DNA from: an uncultured Oscillospiraceae bacterium | Lineage (GTDB): Bacteria; Bacillota; Clostridia; Oscillospirales; Oscillospiraceae | DNA: 64,000 bases | Reading direction: 5' to 3' | Assembly: GCA_910587645.1 (NCBI GenBank) | Contig: CAJUNA010000027.1 | Location: forward strand, 1-64,000 | Shown: piece after piece, positions 1 to 6,429 of the stretch | Layout of the letters: every line of letters begins with the position of its first letter | Position numbering within the stretch: the stretch's first letter is position 1 | Notes under the pieces: generated by a model | Told to the model about the DNA's origin: nothing | Database searches by the model: none | The model's input: the letters and a program-made list of their open reading frames with translations, nothing else | Program-made: the position numbers and the translations under genes

Positions 1-1
1 C

Positions 2-64
2 AAGGAATTTATGCGCCAGAAGCAGCAAATTGTGAACACTCTTTTTGAGCAAGGAAACGCTTGA
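2..64 (+). CDS. C-terminal end of an unidentified gene running in from the left edge
   Basis: An open frame enters the window at base 2 and stops with TGA at 62-64. It gives only about 20 residues ending KQQIVNTLFEQGNA. The fragment is too short to assign. That it is the real end of a gene is supported by the intrinsic terminator 18 bases downstream. The neighbouring genes are of the integrative-element type, so it is probably part of the same element (inference). Confidence 0.45.
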   Translation, partial: KEFMRQKQQIVNTLFEQGNA

Positions 65-81
65 TTTTGTCCCCCCCTTGC

Positions 82-117
82 CGCCGAAAAACTACAAAAT
101 TTCTTCGGCGTTTTCTT
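82..117 (+). terminator. Intrinsic terminator
   Basis: A perfect 7-bp stem CGCCGAA/TTCGGCG (82-88 and 104-110) is followed directly by TTTTCTT. It lies 18 bases after the stop of the left-edge gene and in the tail of the oppositely oriented gene at 151-906. Confidence 0.7.
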
Positions 118-150
118 ACAATTTCATATCGGCGTTGACAGGTTAAATTT

Positions 151-906
151 TTATAATTGCATTCCTTGATCGGGCTGCTTTGGATGTTGAGTTAGCTCAT
201 TTGCCAGCTCGATCACCTGCGGCGCCGCTTCCTCGATCTGCTCCATGATTGTGATCTGTCCGTTGACCTGTTCTTCAGGCTGGGAGCTGATCCGCCGTTC
301 TTTCACTGTGGCGGCCCGGATGCCCAGCCCGTTATCCGTTTCTGCGGCAACCAGCCGTCCCTCCTGGAGCAACTGGGTAACCAATTCGAACATGAACCGC
401 TTGCCAGTCCCGTTTTGTCCGTCCTTATCGCAGAGACGGCGGATTTCAAAGCATTCCGCAGCATACTCTGCAACGGAGTCCGTGATATAGAGGTTCGTCC
501 GTTTTGTCCGGTACTGCTCCAGAATAAATGCGGCGATTTCACCACGCTTGGACTCCAGTATATTCCGGTACTCCGTGTCACTCATATCCAGATACTCCTC
601 GTAGCAGTCAACCGCGTAACATCGGAAGCTCTGTGTGCTGGACAACTTCTCCTGCAGGGACGGGATATTAGCCTCATCCAGTACGCCGCTGAAACTGGTG
701 GGATGCAGATAGAGATCCTGCCAGTCTTTCGTAACGGTATCGCAGACACTGTTTTCACCTTCATGGACCGTCCAGCCCAGTTCCTGAAATAGCCGGCGGC
801 TTTCCACTTTGAATGCGGTCAGGTCCGTATCGCCTGTTCCTGCGGGATCATACCTCCGGCATTGGATGCGCAGGTACACCATTCGATATGCCATGCGAAC
901 CCCCAT
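151..906 (-). CDS. Conserved protein of integrative-element type, function unknown
   Basis: Encodes 251 residues, acidic and Glu/Gln-rich with predicted helices and no membrane segment or signal peptide. I do not recognise a catalytic motif. The initiating ATG at 906 lies directly after the TAA of the upstream gene (909-907), so the two are translationally coupled and belong to one operon; Met codons at residues 5 and 9 are alternatives. The last ~50 residues, rich in Gln and Glu, look like a low-complexity tail. Proteins of this general make-up, next to the family seen at 907-1886, occur in the accessory parts of Tn1549-like conjugative elements of Clostridia (recollection, not a search). 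Confidence 0.6.
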   Translation of the reverse strand: MGVRMAYRMVYLRIQCRRYDPAGTGDTDLTAFKVESRRLFQELGWTVHEGENSVCDTVTKDWQDLYLHPTSFSGVLDEANIPSLQEKLSSTQSFRCYAVDCYEEYLDMSDTEYRNILESKRGEIAAFILEQYRTKRTNLYITDSVAEYAAECFEIRRLCDKDGQNGTGKRFMFELVTQLLQEGRLVAAETDNGLGIRAATVKERRISSQPEEQVNGQITIMEQIEEAAPQVIELANELTQHPKQPDQGMQL

Positions 907-1886
907 TTACATCATTTGCTGCGTCCACGAAGGGGGAGCCGGGGCATCTGCCTCCGGCTCCTCCTTCACAGCTTGTTCACTTTTTGTGGGCATCCACGCT
1001 TCGGTAACCTGTCTGGCAGCGTAGACGCCATTCTGGTTCAACATTCTCTGCCACGCCCCCTGGCTGGGAGCCCAGCGGAAACCGCTCTGCTTCAGCGCGG
1101 CACGAACATCTGTGTCCGGCTTGTCATGGAAGATGATCTGTACACGGTTTTCCTCACTGTTCATGACCACCTCTCCGCCATTGAACGCCCAGCCCTCCGG
1201 GGCGGGGGCGGCCTGACGCTGCTCCAGTTCCTCTATCCTGGCACGGAGACGGCGGATTTCCGCATTGTTGTTGGATAGCAGGAAGCTTTCGTAAGGTTTG
1301 GGCGACTGGCGGTAGCTGCGGGACATTTCAACTTCCAGCTTGGCAGCATCCTCCGGCGTGAGCAGGGGACACCCCTGGAGCGTCCCGCACTTACGATAGT
1401 AGGCGTTAACCGCTTTCATCTTCTCCCGCGCCTGCTCCCGGCTCTCAAGATTTGCTCTCAGCTTGGCGAGGGCATTGCCGTCATCGCTACTGACCCCGCC
1501 CATGCCAGTGCTGCGGATCTTGTCCAGAAGCCCATGTATCCGGCGGTATTCCGCCATGTTCCGGTCGCTGGCGGCGTTCTGCTTCTGTTTCTTTCGCACG
1601 GGGAAATTTGCGCAACCTGCCACCAGGATAGATGGACACCTGGTCTGTATCTGGAGGTTCTCATTGAAATTGTCTGCCAGCTTCCGGGCGTAGGTGTCCA
1701 GCAGATGGTCTATCTTCTCATGGTACATGGGGTCGGTACGTTTTTTTGCTTTTCTGCTATGGCTGTCGCTTCGTCTACCATCGCGCGGTACGCCGCTGTG
1801 GCGCTGCCTGCTTTGTACTCATACTGACTGTTCATCATGTTGGCCTGACGGGCCAGGGTTTCGTTGATGGGATAGTAGATTGGCAT
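907..1886 (-). CDS. Conserved integrative-element protein split by a -1 frameshift
   Basis: Translation from ATG 1886, behind a good AGGAGGG site, gives MPIYYPINETLARQANMMNS and runs 58 codons to TAG at 1712-1710. The rest of the protein (273 residues from ATG 1728) is in the -1 frame. The two frames join naturally at CAA-AAA-AAC (1748-1740), an A-AAA-AAC slippery heptamer; shifting there gives about 326 residues reading through QK-K/N-RTDPMYHEK. The C-terminal part has a GFRWAPSQGAWQR segment typical of conserved proteins in clostridial conjugative elements, where I recall the gene as one frame. The split is therefore either a one-base deletion in the A run (seven A's instead of eight), making a pseudogene, or programmed frameshifting. 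Enzymatic role unknown. Confidence 0.6.
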
Positions 1887-1995
1887 GAGATTTGCCCTCC
1901 TATTTTTGTGGTAGTCAGAACAATACCACAGGTCCGGTGAAATTGCTATTCATCAGCTTGGACAAATTCCAGTTGGGAAATGCTGCTGCCGGTGG

Positions 1996-2047
1996 ATAAA
2001 AAGAAAGCGCCGGTTCAATGGCCTGCGATGGCTAATGAACCGGCGCT
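1996..2047 (-). terminator. Intrinsic terminator, minus strand
   Basis: A perfect 12-bp inverted repeat (2006-2017 and 2036-2047, AGCGCCGGTTCA and its complement) is followed on the minus strand by TTCTTTTTAT. It would stop transcription coming from the tRNA-Arg side before the element genes. The rest of 1887-2231 holds a weaker 9-bp hairpin (2145-2168) and no convincing gene. Confidence 0.65.
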
Positions 2048-2231
2048 GAAATCGTTTCAGGAGATTTTTCGTAAGAAGCTATGCCCCGTGCGTTCGAGTC
2101 TGGGCAGAATGAAGAGTTCCATTGAAAATATCGAAATTTTGAGACTCCCAAATTTTCACATTTGGGAGCCCCAGGAGGCTTGCAAATACTAGGTTTTTCA
2201 ACCAAATATCGTTTTTAACCTCCATTTCTGG

Positions 2232-2305
2232 TACGCCCGACTGGATTCGAACCAGCGGCCTTGTGAGTCGGAGTCACACGCGCTATCCAACTGCGCCACG
2301 GGCGC
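2232..2305 (-). tRNA. tRNA-Arg, anticodon CCG
   Basis: Reads GCGCCCG (acceptor), GCGC D-stem, anticodon stem TGTGA/TCACA around loop CTCCGAC, and T-arm GCTGG-TTCGAAT-CCAGT, closing with CGGGCGT and discriminator A. The anticodon CCG reads CGG. The terminal pair is G-U and CCA is not encoded. Its 3' end faces the integrative-element genes at 1-1886; tRNA 3' ends are common targets for such elements. Confidence 0.93.
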
Positions 2306-2547
2306 ATACCTAACAATATGCAGTTGTAATGCTTCCCAGTTACCCAAGGAATTAGTAGTCAAACACTAGTTAACAGAACTGAAATTTTCCTCTCTGTCCT
2401 CTCAATATCCCTGTTCGCAAGTCTTTACGCCATACCACCGATGAACTGGCCTAAAGTGTCAGATTCATACGCGCTCCCCCAACTGCACTACAAACTCCTT
2501 ACATATTTTATTATACCAGAAAAATATTTATTTGTAAAGAGAAATTT

Positions 2548-3166
2548 TTACACTCGAAAATGTCTAAATGCAGAAAAATCTAAAATTATTTTTTGTGCAT
2601 TATTTACAATAGCAGTTCCACCCCCTTCAACTCCTGCCTCCTGGGCAAGCTCCATCAGCACCCGCGCGACACACCTTCCCCCAAGGATGCCGCGCGGATA
2701 TTCATTTACCCACCGCTGGACCCGTAGCGTATCGTCCTCTGTTATTCCGGTGAAGTCCGTTCCCTTTGGAACTTTCCGCCGAATTATTCGGTTTCCGTTC
2801 TCGTTGCTCCCTCGTTCAAATGCACTGTATGGATGGCAATAGTATATGTGGGTTCGCTCCCCATCCCCGGTCATGGCCCGCGTCATTTCCTCCCAGTCCT
2901 GAAACTCGCTGCCATTGTCCCGTCCCAGCATAAGAAACATAAGGCCCGCCCGTGACGTTCTTTCCGTCATGGTCAAAAAGCGATTCTTGCTCCCGCCCTC
3001 CTTGGCGGACAGCACGGAATCCATTTCTTAGTGAAACGGCTCTTCCCGTTTCGCCACTTCCGCCGGTCTGTCCTCGATGCTCTCACCTTTCGGCACCCTT
3101 GCCGCCTGTACCTTCTTGTACTCTGTCTTTTTCTTCCCGCCCATCGGCAGACTCTCGTTGGTCACT
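2548..3166 (-). pseudogene. IS30-family transposase remnant
   Basis: The C-terminal catalytic part of an IS30 transposase is clear: RDNGSEF, then YYCHPYSAFERGSNENGNR and RRKVPKGTDF, which carry the second Asp and the Glu of the DDE triad. Three lesions are visible. Upstream similarity (VPKGESIEDRPAEV) is cut off by an in-frame TAA at 3030-3028, where the family has Trp in HWEMD. The segment between TERTSRAG and DNGSEF is about 40 residues too short. The N-terminal helix-turn-helix part is missing. The longest open frame, from ATG 3024, is 158 residues and cannot make an active enzyme. Confidence 0.85.
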
Positions 3167-3193
3167 CACAGAAATACCCCATTGTTAGTGATA

Positions 3194-3248
3194 TGATCCC
3201 CCTAAAGTAGACCAAGGAAAAACCAAAAGGTCTACTTTAGGGGGATCA
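3194..3248 (+). promoter_or_regulatory. 20-bp inverted repeat sequestering the orfA ribosome site (insertion-sequence end)
   Basis: Positions 3194-3213 (TGATCCCCCTAAAGTAGACC) and 3229-3248 are perfect inverted copies separated by 15 A-rich bases. The outer arm starts with TG, as IS3-type ends do. The inner arm contains GGGGGA, the ribosome site for the ATG at 3253. Any transcript starting outside the element would fold this site into a hairpin and block transposase translation, a control known in several insertion-sequence families; its use here is inferred. Confidence 0.6.
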
Positions 3249-3252
3249 TTGT

Positions 3253-3564
3253 ATGTCGAGGGCAAAATACACAGCAGAATGCAAGATAAAAATAGCAGAA
3301 TCATATCTGTCGGGAGAAGGCAGCTACAGGGAATTGAGGAAACGATATGGGGCAAGCGAGAAATCCATACAGATATGGGCACAAAAGTACCGTGAATATG
3401 GCAGAGGAGCATTTGTGCGGAAAGCGGGAAATGCTCAATATAGCAAGGGATTTAAGATGATGTGCGTGGAAACAGTGCTGCGAGGCGAGGGCAATGTGGA
3501 TGGAGTTGTAGCAAAATATAATATTTCAGATAGGAGGGTACTCCTGATTGCAACACAAGTATAG
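3253..3564 (+). pseudogene. Truncated IS3/IS150-family OrfA (transposase helix-turn-helix subunit)
   Basis: The first ~97 residues carry two helix-turn-helix repeats typical of IS150-like OrfA: AECKIKIAESYLSGEGSYRE...GASEKSIQIWAQKY, then MMCVETVLRGEGNVDGVVAKYNIS. Similarity ends at ISDRRVL, where the usual ...LRKWI continuation is replaced by LIATQV and a stop. No OrfB catalytic subunit and no right-end inverted repeat follow, so this is a dead left-end fragment. The start is the ATG behind the hairpin at 3194-3248. Confidence 0.75.
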
Positions 3565-3652
3565 CCGAAAGACATGATGAAAGCTATTACCATTACCACC
3601 AAACAACCAGAGACAAACCAAGCATATGCAACAGTGGTGGGAAATGAAAAAT

Positions 3653-3699
3653 AGCCCTCTGTGGTTTACCGGATAGATCCCGGCGAACCACAGAGGGCT
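3653..3699 (-). terminator. Strong hairpin, probable minus-strand terminator
   Basis: A perfect 14-bp stem (AGCCCTCTGTGGTT at 3653-3666, complement at 3686-3699) is followed on the minus strand by ATTTTTCATTT. It would catch read-through from tRNA-Pro. The surrounding stretch 3565-3864 otherwise contains only AT-rich DNA and an unsupported 25-codon frame (3577-3654). Confidence 0.55.
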
Positions 3700-3864
3700 G
3701 CTTGCCTTTATGAAAGACGGATCTCGGAGTGGCGGGGAGTTCAACTCACCTTATTGAAAAAAATGGCTTTTTGCATCTCCGGTTTCGTTATTTTGAAAAA
3801 ACGGAGCTGGATTTTTGACTTCCAAACTTTTTAAGCCATATTTTCTTGATTTCTTCTCGCTTGC

Positions 3865-3898
3865 GCAAAAACGCCGCATTTTCATGCGGCGTTTTTGC
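3865..3898. terminator. Bidirectional terminator downstream of tRNA-Pro
   Basis: A perfect 15-bp stem GCAAAAACGCCGCAT (3865-3879) and its complement (3884-3898) flank a 4-base loop. A and T runs on the two sides make it work in both directions. It lies 27 bases after the encoded CCA of tRNA-Pro. Confidence 0.85.
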
Positions 3899-3924
3899 TG
3901 TGCATCTTTTTTATCAACACATTT

Positions 3925-4000
3925 TGGTCCGAGTGGGGAGACTCGAACTCCCGGCATCTTGCTCCCAAAGCAAGCGCGCTACCAACTGCGCTACACCCGG
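3925..4000 (-). tRNA. tRNA-Pro, anticodon TGG, CCA encoded
   Basis: Acceptor stem CCGGGTG/CACTCGG, D-arm GCGC...GCGC, anticodon stem CTTGC/GCAAG around TTTGGGA, and T-arm GGGAG-TTCGAGT-CTCCC are all present. The gene ends ACCA, so CCA is encoded (3927-3925). It appears to be the second gene of a short transcript that begins at the promoter 4239-4266 and first passes through a broken tRNA-Pro copy. Confidence 0.93.
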
Positions 4001-4129
4001 ATATTAAGCTTTCCAACTGTGGTCAAACATGTAGTCAACATCGGTTTTTGACCCGTTACCATCGAGGGGAAAAATACCATCGTCCTCTGCATCCCACGGG
4101 CTTCCGGACTTTCCAAATGCTGCGGCCCG

Positions 4130-4183
4130 CTCCCGTGCCTCCTGCTCCCAAAGCAGGCGCGCTACCAACTGCGCTACACCCCG
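4130..4183 (-). pseudogene. Broken tRNA-Pro copy (5' two-thirds only)
   Basis: From 4183 downward the sequence is a normal tRNA-Pro: CGGGGTG, TA, GCGC, AGTTGGTA, GCGC, then CCTGC-TTTGGGA-GCAGG with anticodon TGG. After GGCACGGGAG the T-arm and the 3' acceptor strand are replaced by unrelated DNA, so no cloverleaf can close. It sits 130 bases upstream of the intact tRNA-Pro and directly behind a consensus promoter. Either a tandem duplicate decayed, or an integration/excision event displaced the 3' end. Confidence 0.75.
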
Positions 4184-4238
4184 AAACCGTATATTTTTAC
4201 AGGCAGGCTATTTCCCCAGCTCTCGCTGTCACTTCTCT

Positions 4239-4266
4239 ATTATACACACTTTCCGCTAAATGTCAA
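4239..4266 (-). promoter_or_regulatory. Sigma-A type promoter for the tRNA-Pro transcript
   Basis: On the minus strand TTGACA (4266-4261), a 16-bp spacer and a perfect TATAAT (4244-4239) lie about 55 bases upstream of the broken tRNA-Pro. No other strong promoter is seen before the intact tRNA-Pro. Confidence 0.75.
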
Positions 4267-4283
4267 ATGTTTAAATATTTGTG

Positions 4284-4312
4284 ATGACATTTCTCTGTAA
4301 ATGGAGTACAAT
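4284..4312 (+). promoter_or_regulatory. Promoter for the rhomboid-like gene
   Basis: ATGACA (4284-4289), a 17-bp spacer and TACAAT (4307-4312) lie 34 bases before the TTG start at 4347, back to back with the tRNA-Pro promoter. Confidence 0.55.
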
Positions 4313-4346
4313 ACCAAGTACCAGATAAAAACAGGAGGAATCTTCT

Positions 4347-5201
4347 TTGAAAAAACTAAACGCCGCTATTGACCATTTTTGTGCGATGCACCCCAGGCTT
4401 GGGATCCCCGGCCTTATGCGCTACATTGTGGCCGCAAATGCCGCCATATATATCTTCAGCATGTTTGACCCATCCGGTATGTTGCTGGGGGTTCTGGCAA
4501 TGGATGCTTCCTCCATACTCCAGGGGCAGCTTTGGCGCATTTTTACCTTCGTCCTCATCCCCACAGGCAACGGGCCATTTTCGGTGCTACTGTCGCTGTT
4601 CTTCTACTTTTGGCTGGGGGAAGCGATGGAGCGCCTGTGGGGCAGCACAAAATTTACCGTATATTATGCCGGTGGCATGTTGCTATCGGTTCTGGCATCC
4701 ATTCTGGCACTGTTTCTGGATGGCTTTGCCTTCCCATTGTATGGGGCTGGATATGTCAACGCCGCGTTGTTTTTTGCTTTTGCCTTGACCTATCCGGAAA
4801 TGGTAGTGCGTCTCTTCTATATCATCCCTATCAAAATGAAATGGCTGGCCATTGTGGAAGCGGTTCTATATGCTCTCGGCGTGGTGCAAGGGATCCTTAT
4901 GGGTGCGTGGGGCATGGCACTGACGCCTATTATTGCTATGCTGAACCTGTTTATTTTCTTCTCCCCGGATTTTTCCCGCCGCGCAGATCAATTCCAGGCC
5001 CGCCACCGTACGGAAGCCGTCCAATTCCGCAAGGCGGTAAAGGAGCAGCGGCGGCAGAAGGGCTACAACCACAAATGCGAGGTCTGCGGCAGGACAGATA
5101 CGGAGTATCCCAACCTTCAGTTCCGTTATTGTTCCAAGTGTACGGGTTATCATTGCTTCTGCGAGGAGCACATTTTCAACCACGTCCATCATACAGATTG
5201 A
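4347..5201 (+). CDS. Rhomboid-like membrane protein with C-terminal zinc ribbon, probably non-proteolytic
   Basis: 284 residues. About six hydrophobic segments fill residues 20-205, in the layout of a rhomboid fold, with the LWRIFTFVLIP region and a FWLGEAMERLWGS stretch resembling the L1 and TM2 regions. The catalytic GxSx motif is not there: the equivalent segment reads LYGAGYVNAALFFAF without serine, so peptidase activity is unlikely. The cytoplasmic tail has CEVCGR...YCSKC...CFCEEH, a probable zinc-binding ribbon (residues ~248-278). The start is TTG at 4347, seven bases after AGGAGGAA; no ATG is suitably placed. Monocistronic, with its own promoter. Role unknown; pseudo-rhomboids often act as binding or quality-control factors. 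Confidence 0.8.
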   Translation: MKKLNAAIDHFCAMHPRLGIPGLMRYIVAANAAIYIFSMFDPSGMLLGVLAMDASSILQGQLWRIFTFVLIPTGNGPFSVLLSLFFYFWLGEAMERLWGSTKFTVYYAGGMLLSVLASILALFLDGFAFPLYGAGYVNAALFFAFALTYPEMVVRLFYIIPIKMKWLAIVEAVLYALGVVQGILMGAWGMALTPIIAMLNLFIFFSPDFSRRADQFQARHRTEAVQFRKAVKEQRRQKGYNHKCEVCGRTDTEYPNLQFRYCSKCTGYHCFCEEHIFNHVHHTD

Positions 5202-5215
5202 TTTTAGAGAGGGGT

Positions 5216-5242
5216 GTTCTTTTCCTTTGTTAGGAAAAGAAC
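5216..5242 (+). terminator. Hairpin after the rhomboid-like gene
   Basis: GTTCTTTTCCT (5216-5226) pairs with AGGAAAAGAAC (5232-5242) around a 5-base loop. No clean T tract follows. The next ~65 bases, a purine-rich stretch with AAGGGGCCAAGGCTCCAGGG, resemble an interspersed repeat rather than a gene. Confidence 0.4.
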
Positions 5243-5309
5243 CAAAAGTACCCTTAAGGGGCCAAGGCTCCAGGGGGCGGCAAAAAGCAAGTTCCCTCCA
5301 AAAACCGTC

Positions 5310-5645
5310 CTACTCCCACTTTTCCCAAACCTCGGGACAGAACCCCACCGTTACCAGCTTCCCATTGCGAACCACTGGTGTGTTGAATAATTGCGGATTC
5401 TCATACAGCTTATCCTCCGCTGCATCGGGGGTGAGATAGGCCACATAGAGGTCTTGATATGCCTTGCACTTGGTATTAATAAGCTGCTCAAACGGCAGCT
5501 TTTGCCGGATTGACCGGTATTCCCCCAGGGAAAAGCCCTTTTTAGGCAGGTCGATGTACTGGTATTTAATGCGCCGCTCCTTGAACCACCGCTCCGCCTT
5601 TTTGGTTTCGAAGCATTTGGAGGAACCAAAAATCTGAATATTCAT
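5310..5645 (-). CDS. ArsC/Spx-family thioredoxin-fold protein
   Basis: 111 residues from ATG 5645, behind AAGGAGAAAG; an upstream in-frame ATG would overlap the sirtuin start. The fold is ArsC/Spx: an N-terminal MNIQIFGSSKCFETKKAERW with one redox-type Cys (C11), and the C-terminal NTPVVRNGKLVTVGF loop with the conserved cis-Pro. The family's CxxC is here C-F-E-T, and the usual Arg after it is Lys. Disulfide switching as in Spx, and arsenate reduction, are therefore both uncertain. It is divergent from the sirtuin gene with only 43 bases between the start codons. Confidence 0.82.
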   Translation of the reverse strand: MNIQIFGSSKCFETKKAERWFKERRIKYQYIDLPKKGFSLGEYRSIRQKLPFEQLINTKCKAYQDLYVAYLTPDAAEDKLYENPQLFNTPVVRNGKLVTVGFCPEVWEKWE

Positions 5646-5688
5646 TTCCACTTTCTCCTTTATATTCCACGAATTGGAGGGAACTGCC

Positions 5689-6399
5689 ATGACAGAAGAA
5701 ATCAAAAAACTGAAGGAATGGACCAGTCATAGCGATAACATCGTCTTTTTCGGCGGCGCGGGGGTCAGTACAGAGAGCGGCATCCCCGATTTCCGCAGTA
5801 CGGACGGCATTTACAACCAAGAGTACGACTATCCGCCGGAAACCATCCTGAGCCACAGCTTTTACGAAGAAAACCCAGAGGAATTCTACCGCTTTTACCG
5901 CAACAAAATGCTCTATCTGGATGCCAAGCCCAACGCCGCCCACAAAAAATTGGCGGAATGGGAAGCCGCCGGAAAACTGAAAGCAGTCATCACCCAAAAT
6001 ATTGATGGCCTGCACCAGAAGGCGGGCAGCAAAAACGTCTTGGAGCTCCACGGCAGCGTCCTGCGCAACTACTGTACCAAATGCCACCAGTTCCATGGCG
6101 TTGAGGTGGTGCAACACAGCAAAAGTGTCCCCCTCTGTTCATGTGGCGGCGTTATTAAGCCGGACGTAGTCCTATATGAGGAGGGCCTGGACAGCGGCGT
6201 GCTGTCCCGCGCGGTGTCCGCCATCCGCCACGCGGATGTACTGATTATCGGCGGCACTTCCCTGACGGTATACCCGGCGGCGGGGCTGGTGCAATACTAT
6301 CGCGGGACAAAGCTGGCCGTTATCAACAAGAGCTCCCTTGGCAGGGGCGCGGATCTGACCATTACCCAGCCCATCGGGGAGGTCATGGCGCAGTTATAA
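5689..6399 (+). CDS. NAD-dependent protein deacylase, sirtuin (SIR2) family
   Basis: 236 residues. Sirtuins remove acyl groups from lysine using NAD. All hallmarks are present: GAGVSTESGIPDFR (residues ~23-36) for NAD, QNIDGLH (~103-109), the catalytic His in LELHGS (H121), and a zinc module with Cys at about 129, 132, 150 and 152. The start is ATG 5689, eight bases after GGAGGG; an in-frame ATG at 5674 has no such site. It is followed 30 bases later by a MATE exporter and may share its transcript. Confidence 0.92.
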   Translation: MTEEIKKLKEWTSHSDNIVFFGGAGVSTESGIPDFRSTDGIYNQEYDYPPETILSHSFYEENPEEFYRFYRNKMLYLDAKPNAAHKKLAEWEAAGKLKAVITQNIDGLHQKAGSKNVLELHGSVLRNYCTKCHQFHGVEVVQHSKSVPLCSCGGVIKPDVVLYEEGLDSGVLSRAVSAIRHADVLIIGGTSLTVYPAAGLVQYYRGTKLAVINKSSLGRGADLTITQPIGEVMAQL

Positions 6400-6429
6400 G
6401 TATATCACAGAAAAGACAAAGAGGGAAGC

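Noticed and set aside
1980-2192. 70-codon plus-strand frame
   Set aside because: It runs through a terminator hairpin and has no ribosome site or family resemblance.
3577-3654. 25-codon frame after the orfA fragment
   Set aside because: No clear ribosome site, and it ends in a terminator arm; probably a junction artefact of decayed elements.
4347-5201. Active rhomboid protease
   Set aside because: The catalytic serine motif is missing from the expected segment.
5310-5645. Classical arsenate reductase
   Set aside because: The CxxC/R active-site pattern is altered and no arsenic-resistance genes are nearby; only the fold is claimed.
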